Positions 35,766 through 46,560 of a DNA stretch of 64,000 nucleotides are shown piece by piece. This DNA comes from Chaunax sp. Z400. Its lineage: Eukaryota > Chordata > Actinopteri > Lophiiformes > Chaunacidae. Made by a program: the position numbers and the translations under genes. The stretch's first letter is position 1. Each line of letters opens with the position of its first letter. The DNA lies in assembly GCA_037577475.1 (NCBI GenBank), contig CM075203.1, positions 3,359,001 through 3,423,000 of the forward strand, written 5' to 3'. Under the pieces are notes generated by a model, which was not told where the DNA came from, did not search any database, and saw only the letters and a program-made list of their open reading frames with translations.

Positions 35766-38700
35766 CTGTTTAAACCAAGGGATTTAAGCTTTTTAATCCA
35801 ATAATATTCATCCTTCTTTTTATAAGTTATCCTTTTCCTAATTAGTCTGACCTAAAGCGATGCCAGGGTCCGAGTTGGCCGTCTGCAGCAGCTCGGTGCC
35901 TTGGCTGCGGATAACCCACAGAGGGTCCGACTGTGTGGTGCCTGTAGGGTCCAATAAAACGACCTGAAACTTCCTGAAGTCTGTAGAACTGATATCCTGG
36001 TTCATCGGACAGGGATCCAGCGCATCTGGAATACTGTCGTTGTCAAAGTCGTCAAAGCAGGCATCTCCGCTACCATCGCCTGGGAGAGAGGAATGAGGAG
36101 AGAGAGAACACAAACATGGGATTTCCTGGATTTCACTTTTGGCAAAATGGGAAAAGAGGGAACAGAAGAGATCAGGTCCAAATGTAGTGAGAAGGCCTTG
36201 AATTATGGTGGATAGATTAAAGAGTCTTCTAGAATAACAACACTACTAAAGTGGACCATAAACTATTTATGACCTGGATTAGTGAAGACATACTGGACTG
36301 ATTTTACTACATGGCTGCAAAATACATTTATCATAAGTTTTATGAAACGTCTTCCCCATGTGATGGTAAATTTATTAGTGACATGATGTTAGGGATGTTC
36401 TCAGTTTTTATTGGTTTTCATGGCTGACATAATGCTTGACAAGACCTGTCAGCTAAAGTTGAGAGAAACGGTAGCAGCACTGACCGTCAGAGTCCAGTTG
36501 GTCCCTGTTGGACACCAGTCTGCAGTTGTCCCGGTCATCAGGGATGCCGTCGTTATCGTCGTCATGGTCGCAGGCGTCTCCCTTCCCGTCGTTGTCGTGG
36601 TCGGCCTGGTTGCTGTTGGCGATGTAGGGACAGTTGTCTAAAGAGTTTTGGTGGCCGTCCTCGTCGATGTCATTGTTGTCATCGCACATGTCCCCCACCA
36701 GGTCACTGTCAGAGTCGAGCTGCAACACACACACATTTTATATGTTGAAATAGTGTTACATCACAAGTCACCCACTCCCTGCAAAGAATTTCTCATCATG
36801 CATTAAAAAGATGAGTCATTCATCCCTGATTGATTGCCACTAATAAAATATTACCCTGTACCAGATGTTCATCACTGTCAATCTGTTTTTCAGTAGATGC
36901 ATGCATGCTTTTAATCATGCTTTGTGTTTTTCAGGGACCTGCAGAGGGTTGTGTAGAAGGGGACAGTTGTCACACTGGTCTCCAACGCCATCCAGGTCTG
37001 TGTCCCTCTGGTCAGTGTTGTAGACAAACGGACAGTTGTCGCGGTCATTCATAACCTCTGTAGGAAGACACACAAACACAGATCAAATGCATTTCTTGTG
37101 GTGTTTCTTCCTGTATCAAACATAAAAGCATCACTTCGATCAATACAAATCAAGACTCTGTTGAGGTAAATGTAACTCGATCCATATTGAATGAGGAACT
37201 AAACATTAAATCCACTTTATATTTATTATACCACCAGTTTATCCTGATGCCAGTCGATATTGTTCATTACAGTACCATAAAATGTGTTTGTCTTTGTCCA
37301 CAGGAAATCCAGTCATTCTATGTTCTAGATCTTAAAGTGGGGTCTGAGGGGGTTCCTGGGGGTCCCCAGCAAAATGGGAAATAATTTATTTTCACTGTCG
37401 ATGAGTGACACACTGACAGAATGTATTTTGATCAAGGCTTTCATGCACTTTCTGTGATGTAACATGTTAAAGCAAACTTTTTCATCAGACAGGGGACCCG
37501 GGGACAAACTCTAATCAAATAAGGGTTCATGGTCTGATTTTCTAAAACTGACCTAAAAACTATGACTAGGTGTGCTTCAGTTTAAAATTAATTAAAAATG
37601 GGAAAAAATTATATTATGCACTTACAAAACAAACTAAAACAAAATAAAAATGTAGATTTGCCTTCACAAAGAGTTGTGTTTGTATTATATTACCTACTCT
37701 GACTGTCTTAAATCCTAACAAATATCCTCAATAATATAATGAAAAAATATTTAAAAGTAATATTAATACTAATATTAAGAATAAGCATATGAATAAAAAT
37801 AAGAATAAGAATGAGCATTATAATAAGAATAATTCATAGAGCACTATTTGAACCAATGTTACAAAATGCTTCACACAACAAGAAATCATAAACAACAATA
37901 CATTTTAATAGTCAAGATGTGAGGACATTAAGGCATGTAAAATGGTATCTGGGTCTTTGAAGGATAAGATATGTCATATGTAATTTGATAAAACAAGACC
38001 AGACCATTTTTGTTTTGTGCTGCTCAAATCTTGAATTACTATCAAACCAAATGCCACTGGGCTTTGCAGCAGGCATGATGTGATCCAACAGGGAACCAGC
38101 AGAGTTTAAAATATGCTGGGAGCAATCTCTGTTTCACTAATGTTAAGCTGCAGAAACCAATTGACAACAGCACAGAGGCAGTCATGTAGGGATCTCAGCC
38201 TCAAGGGTTCTAAGAGGGAGGTAGATCTGTTTATCATCAGCATAACAGTGACAGTAAACACTGTGTTTATGGATAATATGTCCAAGGGCGAGCATATACA
38301 ATGAAAATAAAACTGGTCCCAAAACGGACCCCTGAGGGACACCATATTTGACAGGAGCAAAAGATGAGAGGCATAGAACCTCATTTTAGACAGGTACGAG
38401 GATGACCAGTCTCTAAACAAATAAAAATTTGATTGAAACAAGCAAGCCTTAAAAACTACGTAAATCTAAGACAAACATTAAAAATGAACCAAAGGAAGAA
38501 AGGAAACATATAAAGCTCCAGTAACTCATATGAATAGTTTCCTACCGTCTCCATCAATGTCGATGCTGCAGGCGTCTCCTTCGCCGTTCTCATCGGAGTC
38601 TGTCTGCAGCGGGTTGCTATCAAACGGACAGTTATCACAGCTGTCCCCGACCCCGTCTCTGTCAGAGTCAAACTGCACAGGGTTGTACACCAGGGGGCAG

Positions 38701-41700
38701 TTGTCCTACACCAAACACACAAATTCATGCATACATACACACACTATTATATATATATATTATATACTGTGACTATTTGCCTTTTTTCAGTTATGGTACC
38801 CTTAAAGTCTTTACCACTGCCTCACCCTCTCATCTATGATGTCATCATTGTCATCATCAGGATCACAGGCGTCTCCGTGTCCGTCCTTGTCCAGGTCTTC
38901 CTGTCCAGAGTTTGGCAGCATGGGGCAATTATCCTATAGCCAATCACAACTCACATCAGTGAAATCACTTGCAACCAGAACACTGCCAGCCAATCACATT
39001 CGGGGTTTCCTTCTTCTACCTTTTGGCAGTGATAGGTTGCATTCTGTTTGCAGGTTAATCTGTTGTTGGGCCAGCCGTCCAGATCGGAGTCTTCACCACA
39101 CAGGAAGCCATCGCCTGCGAACCCGACAGCGCACATACACTTGAACAAAACCTCCGACGCCAGGCCCAGGTACTCACACTCGGCATACTTGTGGCAGGTG
39201 TGCGTGTTGTCTTTGCAAGGGTTGTATGGTTCACACACCTACAACCAAAGCAAGCATTTGAAAATACACAAGTTATTCAGTTTTTCGAGTTAAATGGAAA
39301 GAATTCATGCAAATGAAAATTCAAAGAGGGAAGCACATGCCTGCTTGTTTTGCTGGGCTTCCTGCAGTCCGAGGCCATATGGCTGGGTGCCTTTATAGCG
39401 AGGAGGACAGGGCAGACAGTAGTACCCAGGGTCTGTGTTTACACACTCTGTGACACACACATCCTCCACTTCACACTGCAGAGATGTAGAGATGTTCAAA
39501 TGTTCCAGGTTATAAGATGATAATATATTGAAATGTTTCACATTACATGAGATGCTGTGTTGGTCTTTGGTGGAGATGGACTGATAAATACTGGCTCTTA
39601 GTGCACACATGTATCACCATCATGATACTCAATAGCAGCCATGTCTCCACCCAAGCACAAAGTTAAACTTCATCTTATCGTGTAAATGAGCCATATTCCT
39701 CAGTTTATCCACTCTCCTCATTAAACACGAGTTTCACATTATAACAGTATCACAGTATTACTATTAAAGCTATATTAAAACTATATCAACATCCAACGGG
39801 CAGTTTTACTGGAAATACTGAGTAGTTGATCATGGTCAGGAACTAATGAACACCCTGCAGCCTTTTTGCCTCCATTTCTTACCTCATTCTCATCTTCGCA
39901 GTGAGTGCCATTGCCGTTTAAACCCAACGGACAGCGTCCACATTCCCACGATCCATCGCTATGTGACGTGCACAGCACCCCAGGAAAACACGGATTGGAC
40001 AGCAAGCATATATCTGAAAACACATACAAAATGTGCACAAAGTCTTTATCCATTATCCACAAAATCCATGTTAACAGCACCTAAATTAATCTGAGGAAGT
40101 TTTCTTTTTAAGTATTTGCCTTTTCTGTCCTAACTAAAATACTTGAATAACTGCAGAATAAATGCTTTTTTAATCCTAAACTAAATATAAGGAATAAGGT
40201 ATTTCTATGGATTTGACTCTGAGTGTTTTTATACACAGAGCTGGGTAATAATAAAAATTACATGTAACCACTATTATATAATCAGATTAAAAAATCAATC
40301 ATGTATTATCTGCACAGATTTCATTGGAAATTTAATATCTAACTAGATTATAATTACATTGTAGAGGATTACTTGATTACATTTTTTAAAATGTCTTTCA
40401 AATATGTCAATGTCAACATTATTACTATGAATTCATGAATATGCTGAATACGTTAGTCTGTATATTTAAGTAAGTTGCTCCTTTCAGTATTTGCATTGAA
40501 TTTTATTTTGTTTGTTTATTTTGTTTGTTTATTTTGTAGAAAGAAAAGAACATTATGGAACTCAAACTTTTGCACCTGCATCCATTTTTGTGGTAGAAGG
40601 TGCATTATTTTCAATTTTGGAATCGAAAAGTAGTCAGATTGCCTTACATTTTGTAATCAAATTGATTATATTACTAATTATATACATTTGTATTAATTAA
40701 TTATTTATTCTTTTCTATTTTTATTGCAGAGTCATGTCTGCTTGCACAGTTTCAGATGTACCTACAGTTATGTGGATAGGGTTAAGGGTTACCTATTGGA
40801 CATGGCTGTTTGTTACATGCTTCATAGTCCACAGCGTCTCCCGCACAACGTTTCCCACCATTCTTAGGGGCAGGGTTCGAACACTCCCGCTTACGACTCA
40901 CAAGACCGCCCCCACATGACTCTGAGCACAGAGACCATTCAGTCCAGCTTGTCCAGCCTCCTGTAGCTACAAACAAATACATGTTATTTACCTGCATGGC
41001 AGGTAAGCACTATATTGCAGTCTAAATTCCCAATTTGTGCTCGTATGCTCACTGGGGCAGACTGTATTGTTGCAAGGTTGTGTCTCCCTGGCGCTGCCGC
41101 TGCAACCTCTGCCCCTTATCTGTGGTGGGGGGTTGTTGCAGAGACGAACGCGTGTGATGTTGCCTTCGCCACATGTGGTTGTGCACGGAGACCAAGGAGA
41201 CCACAGGCCCCAGTTCCCATCAGCACGCACTGGACATAAAACAAGCACTTAAAGGTGGTAAAAAGTCCTTGGACTGACGATGTTCAATCACAGAAATGAC
41301 AGATCAGACATGACGTCCTACCCTTGTGGTCACACTTCGTCAGCATGCAGCTGCGGGTTTGGACTGATGGGCCGACACAGGACGGAACGATGCCATTGCA
41401 GGATCGGCCCCTTTGCTGCCCTCCACGACCGCAGGTTACCGAACAGTGAGTCCACTCAGTCCATGGGGACCAGCCGTCTTCATTATCTTTATACACACAT
41501 ATATATACAATGTTGGCATGAAGTTATCAAAGTTTGTGAATTAGCACACATTTCCATTCTAATAAAGTAGAGATAGAGAAAACTCACTGAGACAGACAGG
41601 ACAGCACTGTCCGTCGATAAAGGATGGACTGATGCAGGATACCGGAGGGCAAGACACCTGCTGACAGATCACCTTTCCATCCTGCAAGGTGAGGAACCAG

Positions 41701-44426
41701 CATTCAATAACATGGTGTTGGGTTTACTGTATGAGTTCCTGTTTTTTTGTGTTTGTGTTAACTGTTTTTCACTTTACACTTCCTGTCTCTGTTTTCTTTC
41801 CCACCTCTGTTTTTTGACTTCACTTTGCCTCTGAATTAAGATTTAGGATAATATTTTTGGGATTATTGACCACCTGGGTACCAAACCTGTTTTTCTATTT
41901 GACTCTGCCTTTGCCGTTCTTTTGTGGACAGTTTCCCTGTTAAGGACTGCCCTCTGGTTTTACCCTTGCCTTTAAGTTTGGCGTAGATTAAACCCCTGAA
42001 CTGAACCATCTCTACCTCTTGTGTCTGTAGTTGGACCTTTACTCAGAACTGCTAGCGTAACATTCACACATTCAGAACTTGTAATATTAAAAGTCAAAGC
42101 ATGACAATTTGAGCCAGATGTTTTGCTAGATGCCAGCCGTGTCAGAGGAATGGTGCCGTCATGACTCATATTTATGGCTACTCCCTTAATTTATCCTTGA
42201 CAAAAATTATTTTTAAAAAGAGAAACGGACTCAAGGAAGATGAAGCAAAAGCAGCTCTGGAAACAAATGAAGTATTTCCCCAACTGGTTAAGATGAATAG
42301 TTTGACATTTTGGAAAATATGCTTATTAGTTTTCTTGCCAAGAGCTAGAAGAGAAGATCGATGTTACTGTCATCTGAAGCCATAGCCAGGACTATAACAC
42401 TCCATAAAACCACAACGTGTTGTTTCTACGTTTCACTTTTTCTACAGATTAAACGAATAAGACATGACATGAGCTTTAGAGGTGCTGGTTGGCTGATTTT
42501 TAACTTTTGAACTGAGTCAGGTCTTCTAAAGTGAATAAGTATATTTACCAAAATGCCAGAGTATCCTAAGTCTTCATTTTCACCAGTGTAGGGGATTCTT
42601 TAATTTTTTTTTTTTTGTTTACAGGATTTTACCAGGTGAAAAATTAAGACTTAAAGGAACAGTCCACCTAAAAATAAAAATTCAAAAATTATCTACTCAC
42701 CCCTATGAAGACAGAAAGAGAAACGACTCTTACATTAATATCGCAGTGGAGCACCACAGGTACCTCCAGCCGTCCAGACTACGTCTCACCACTGGATAAA
42801 GATGTTTCCGGATGACTTCAGGCCACATGACTTAGAGGCTACATTGAAAATGTCAACTTAAAAAAGGGTGTAAATAACATCTTTTCAAATCAGTTGGTGC
42901 TCTCAGAGCCTCTGGAGACTTGGATCATCCTGTAAGAGTCGTATGGAGTCATTCTATGTTTGTTTTCGGTTGTTTTTTTAAGTCGGGCCAAGAAACTTCA
43001 CCGATATTCCATTGGCCGGAGGGCGAGTAGATAATTGAATTTACTTTTTTTTTTGGATGATCTGTTCCTTTAAAGGAGAATTTTTTTTAATTCAAGTCCA
43101 GAGATGTTATGTTTTTAAATAAATAAAGCAAAAATAACACAAGGAGACTTGGACTGAAGTCTAGATGAGGACTTGCTCAAGGCTACGTACAAATAAGAAT
43201 GACCAAAAAGACTGAAGTGATTGCACCATAGAAGATTACCATCTAACCTAGATGATGCAAGCCTATCTATGACAGATGTTCCATGGCACTGGTTCAGGAA
43301 ACACTTCACTGCTAAAATGTTTGATTTCTTCAGCACTGACCTGGCAAGTACAGAAGGTGCAGCTGTCAACCTCCCAGTCGTCCCCTTGTTCGTATATCCG
43401 TCCATCCTGCACACACCAGACCTCCTTGTCTCGGTCTCTGTCAGGTTCATCGGGATCATGGTCACCAACACCATCGCTGCTGCTGCTGCTGCTGTTGCTC
43501 AGCTCAGCCAAAGATAAGTGCATCTCCTCATTTTCTCTTGACTTGAGAATACAAATACAAAAATACATGTTGCATTTACAAAATCAACACCAGAAAAACT
43601 CATTCCTCTTCTGTATGTATCTACAGCCCCGTGGCCTGAGGCGGGATGAATTGATTAGTAGCCAGCATTTCAAACAATGATGGTATTCTTTCGGCTTTTT
43701 CTTTTCTTTTTTTTTTTGTTTTGTTTTTACAAAACATCACCAGGACATTTACCACAAACCACGACGCCTCTCGCCAGAAAAAAAAAATGATGTGGCTACA
43801 TGTTCCATGGATTAAAAGATTTCCCACCAAGCTCTTCCCTTCAAATATGTAAAGTGCATCGCAGAGGTTGGTTGACTTAGACAGCATTCTCTGATCACAA
43901 AATTACACAAAATTAATTTCACTGACATTGAAGACATGTAAGGAGGCATTTTCATAAGCTGAAAAATATTCTTATAAAAAGAAATGACATTTATTTATAT
44001 TTAGAATCCAATTTCTTCTGATACTATATGAAAGTAAACTCAGATAGCAGGTGATACAAGCCTGTATTTGTGTCTTACGACTCTCTCCAGGTCTTCAAGC
44101 AGGTTGTTGGTGACGATTCGCAGTCCATGGATCTCAGTGAGCAAACCCACCACCTCCTCACATGGATGACGACAGATTTCCGACGACACGTTGTCAACCT
44201 TTACACCACCCACACCTGCACAGCAGCCACAAGTGTGTGTGTGTGTGTGTGTGTGTAGAGTTTATACTTCTGCATTAATGACGCAGAAAAAGAGCTGCAT
44301 TCGTCTGCATGTATACTTAGAATGCAGGTGTGTTATGTGTGTGTCTGTGAGTCAATGCCTACCTGCACAAACATCTGCTGCATATAGGAACATCAGAAGC
44401 CAGGGGAGACCTCTCAGTGGACTCAT
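32430..44426 (-). CDS. Subgroup-A thrombospondin lacking the N-terminal TSPN domain
   Basis: The product is a secreted matricellular glycoprotein of the extracellular matrix. Twenty coding exons give 952 aa, against about 1,170 in human THBS1 and THBS2. In order: signal peptide, two-cysteine oligomerisation segment, VWC domain, three TSP type-1 repeats, three EGF modules, type-3 calcium repeats and the lectin-like C-terminal domain. Every junction keeps frame and, as far as I recall, matches the known THBS intron phases. Three type-1 repeats plus VWC define subgroup A. Some stretches look like THBS1 (NTDPGY, DIDEDGHQN, STTGPGE, KTGFIRVV) and others like THBS2 (SNPCFPG, NGTHCED, TANSDPGIA, WKDYTAYR), so I give no symbol. 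The missing part, about 220 aa, is the laminin-G-like heparin-binding domain. Two introns appear to use GC donors. It is transcribed away from psme4. Confidence 0.93.
32703..32843 (+). mobile_element. MITE family M, short internally deleted copy
   Basis: Left terminus 'cccttaaaggaacagttcac' region with 'cattatctactcatccccat', and a right terminus 'ggtgatctattcctctaaaa' about 120 bp later. It lies in the last thrombospondin intron. Confidence 0.6.
33246..33276 (+). mobile_element. MITE family M, solitary right terminus
   Basis: 'tttttgggtgaactgttcct' and 'ttaagg' stand alone about 55 bp on the intron side of the acceptor of the thrombospondin exon 33194-33055. With the copy at 32703-32843, the exon is flanked by pieces of the same family. 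Confidence 0.6.
35030..35165 (+). repeat. Dispersed repeat family D, copy 1
   Basis: It shares 'aaaacaagat.at', 'tttccagat.taagatttt', 'aatcttg.caa' and 'cagaacgatt' with 52150-52335, so the two are copies of one family. Confidence 0.6.
35852..38933 (-). CDS. Thrombospondin exons 11-15: type-3 calcium-binding repeats
   Basis: Exons 38933-38826, 38705-38546, 37057-36939, 36719-36485 and 36079-35852. They encode a chain of DxDxDGxGDxCDNCP units (for example DTDLDGVGDQCDNCP and DHDNDGKGDACDHDDDND). Exon lengths equal those in human THBS2 in the three cases I counted (53, 40 and 78 codons). The RGD of human THBS1 is not seen. Exon 15 leads into the C-terminal domain (QTANSDPGIALG). A LINE remnant lies in the intron between exons 12 and 13. 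Confidence 0.88.
37830..38450 (-). mobile_element. L2/Rex-like LINE fragment with reverse transcriptase motifs
   Basis: On the minus strand the segment reads, across frameshifts, GVPQGSVLGPVLFSLYML (near 38340-38290) and a CYADDKQIYL version of the YADD catalytic motif (near 38250-38225), both hallmarks of LINE reverse transcriptase. An AT-rich tail like that of the other LINE copies lies at about 37830-37880. Stops and frameshifts show it is dead. It sits in a thrombospondin intron in the gene's own orientation. Confidence 0.75.
39020..40013 (-). CDS. Thrombospondin exons 8-10: three EGF-like modules
   Basis: Exons 40013-39883 (SNPCFPG...GNGTHCEDENE), 39475-39341 (CEVEDVCVTECVNTDPGYYC, LPCPPRYKG) and 39238-39020 (VCEPYNPCKD...CGEDSDLDGWPN, NATYHC). 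The second module is shorter than in THBS1/2 in its first loop. Its exon ends in a GC donor, CAG|GCATGT: the next exon must begin GTG TGT GAA, and no nearby GT keeps both frame and homology. Confidence 0.88.
40793..41486 (-). CDS. Thrombospondin exons 5-7: three type-1 (properdin-like) repeats
   Basis: Exons 41486-41322, 41229-41053 and 40960-40793, all phase 1 at both ends. Tryptophan motifs: WSPWTEW; WGLWSPW; WTSWTEW. The CD36-binding type motif CSVTCG is exact only in repeat 1; repeats 2 and 3 have CTTTCG and CSESCG. Each keeps six cysteines and an RxR strand (QQRGRSC, ITRVRLC, VSRKREC). The middle repeat has an NIT glycosylation site. Confidence 0.9.
41588..43541 (-). CDS. Thrombospondin exons 3-4: acidic linker and VWC domain
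   Basis: Exon 3 (43541-43341) opens SRENEEMHLSLAEL. It then has a seven-residue serine-rich run (SNSSSSSSD, coded by repeated AGC) and an Asp-rich stretch (DHDPDEPDRDRDKE) not present in human THBS1/2 as I remember them, and then the first half of the VWC (WCVQDGRIYE, VDSCTFCTCQ). Exon 4 (41681-41588) completes it (ICQQVSCPPVSC, GQCCPVCL). The 1.66 kb intron between them carries the MITE at 42650-43076. Confidence 0.85.
41700..42200. repeat. Possible dispersed repeat in a thrombospondin intron
   Basis: T-rich text with 'gactgccctctggttttacc', 'cttgcctttaag' and 'aacccctgaactgaac' resembles the end of a fish element I half-remember. No ends were found, so this is a weak call. Confidence 0.3.
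42285..42540 (+). mobile_element. Element family E ('gtttgacattttgg'), copy in a thrombospondin intron
   Basis: It begins 'gaatagtttgacattttgga' and continues with 'atatgcttattagttttctt', 'agaagatcgatgttac' and later 'tctacagattaaacgaata'. I remember this set from a very common fish inverted-repeat element. Related pieces are at 51205-51330 and 58440-58735 / 59605-59690. Confidence 0.6.
42650..43076 (+). mobile_element. MITE family M, full-length reference copy
   Basis: This 427 bp element in the thrombospondin intron has imperfect inverted ends of about 50 bp. The left end (cttaaaggaacagtccacct ... ttatctactcaccc) pairs with the reverse complement of the right end (ctttaaaggaacagatcatc ... 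attatctactcgccc). No protein is encoded. I infer a non-autonomous DNA transposon. The phrase 'aaaggaacagttcacccaaa' is very common in fish genomes from memory. Confidence 0.75.
44079..44426 (-). CDS. Thrombospondin exons 1-2: signal peptide joined to oligomerisation segment
   Basis: Exon 1 (44426-44363) encodes MSPLRGLPWLLMFLYAADVCA, a good signal peptide, and ends GCAG|GTAGGC in phase 1. Exon 2 (44215-44079) begins after ...GCTGCTGTGCAG and reads in frame to SEICRHPCEEV, then LTEIHGLRIV and LEDLERV. This matches the THBS1/2 stalk with both inter-chain cysteines. In THBS1/2 a large TSPN exon lies between these two. Here only a 147 bp intron separates them, and it holds a GT repeat (44233-44256). 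Confidence 0.85.
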
Positions 44427-44869
44427 TTCTGTTCTCAAATGAATTACAAATGCAGTCACAATGAAATATAACAACTGCTACACCAACGCACAAAGTAAGC
44501 TGGGCTGCTGCAGAGGAGATAAAAGAATAAGAGGAAGATGAAGAGAGAATTAACCTCTCCTACCTGTGCTCTCCTCACTGGTCTGCCTTTCTCCACGATA
44601 AGAAATCCCAGCTGGGAGGCTCGTCCCTGCTGCTGCTGCTGCTCCTCCACAGGAGCCGTGATGGATTTTCTGTCTCCTTTTCCTCTTCCTTATTTCCTCA
44701 TCTCCTTGTTTCCTTCTCTCACTTTTGGCACCTGGCACAGCTTCCTCCGTAATTTGATGTCGAAGCATCCAAAAGCAATAGAGGTTAGTGGGAGTGAGCT
44801 CTGAGGGAAGCACACGCAGACTGCTCTGTTAGGTCTGTGCAAAGTTCTAACGTGGTTGTGTGTTTGTTT

Positions 44870-44993
<124 letters not shown>

Positions 44994-45078
44994 CAGAAGC
45001 GGGGCCATATATTACCCATCTGTCTGGCGATAAACTGGGCTGCACATCTCCCAGCGAGAAACCCAGCTGGATGGAAGG

Positions 45079-45114
<36 letters not shown>

Positions 45115-45384
45115 TGACATCTCGATACAGATTTCCCATTTACACTCTTCACTGTCCAAACTGAAACACGCACACACACATTTAGCGCCTAATAAGTTTT
45201 CCTCTTTCTTGGCATCACTAAGATTCCCTGATGAAAATGAAAGGTTTGATGTGTGTGTTTCTGTGTGTTTCTGTGTGTTTGTGTATATAAGTGTATTTGT
45301 TCACATTCATGTCTGCAGAAGATCGTGAGCTAAAGATGGACAAGCTGATGGAACACAAAAACATTTACTTCCGCTGGGATCATC

Positions 45385-46560
45385 ACCTCTCCTCCCTTTC
45401 TCTCTCTCTCTCTTTCTCTTTTTTGCCATCACTTTCCTCCCTCTCTCTTCTTTCATCCCTCTTTCTCTCTTTCTTTCTCCATCCCTTTCCTCTCTCTCTT
45501 TCCTCTTCCATCACTTCTCTCTCTCTCTCTTCTTACATCACTTTTCTCCTTCACTCTTCTGCTATCACTTATCTCTCTCACTCTCTCCATCTTCCTCCAT
45601 CACTTTCCTCCCTCTCTCTGTCTGTCTCTCCTCTTCCATCACTTTTCTCCCCCTCTTTTCTTCCATCACTTACCTCTCTCACTCTCTCTCTCTTCCTCCC
45701 TAACTTTCTTCCCTCTCTCTCTCTATTCTTCCATCACTTTCCTCCCTCTCTCTGTCTCTCTCTTCTTCCCCCTCTTCTTTTCTCACTTTCCTCTCTCTCT
45801 CTTCCTCCATCATTCCCACATCTGTCTCTTTCCCCATCACTTTCCTCACTTTCCTCCCTCTCTCTCTTCCTCCATCATTTTCATCCCTCTCACTGTCTCT
45901 CTGTTCCTCCATTACTTTTCTCACTCTCTCTCTCTTTCCATTACTTTCCTCCCTCTCTCTGTCTCTCTTCCTCCATCACTTTTCTCCCTCTCTCTCTTCT
46001 TCCATCGTTTTCCTCCCTCTCTCTTTTTCCATCACCTACCTCTCTCACTCTCTCTCTTCCTCCATCACTTTCCTCCCTCAGTTTCTTCCCTCTCTCTCTC
46101 TTTCTCTATTCTTCCATCACTTTCCTCTCTCTGTCTCTCTCCTCTTCCCCCTCTTTCCTCACTTTCCTCCCTCTCTTCCTCCATCACTTTCCTCAACACT
46201 TTCCTCTCCCTCTCTCACTTTCCTCCCTCTCTCCCTCCTCCATTACTTTCCTCCTCAAATTTCCTCCCTCTATCTCTCTTCTTCCATCACTTTCCTCAAC
46301 ACTTTCCTCTCTCTCTCTCTCTCTTCCTTTATCACTTTCCTCACTCACTTTCCTCCCTCTCTCTCTCCTCCTCCATCAATTTCCTCAATACTTTCCTCAC
46401 CCTCTCTCCCTCCTCTATCACTTTCCTCAACATTTTCCTCCCTCTCTCTTTCTCTCTTGCTTTATCACTTTCCTCACTCACTTTCCTCAACACTTCAACC
46501 CTCAACCCTCTTCTTCCATCTTTTCCTTCCGTCTCTCCCTCCGTTCCTCTCTCTGTCAGG
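45385..46560. repeat. Pyrimidine-rich degenerate minisatellite, 1.2 kb
   Basis: Variants of 'tccatcactttcctccctct' alternate with CT runs, with almost no G on the + strand. The array yields a 448-codon Ser/Leu/Phe/Pro frame that is an artefact. Such strand asymmetry could allow triplex (H-DNA) formation; that is an inference. Confidence 0.9.

Noticed and set aside
36411..36641. 76-codon + strand frame rich in Val
   Set aside because: Antisense shadow of the thrombospondin type-3 repeat exon at 36719-36485.
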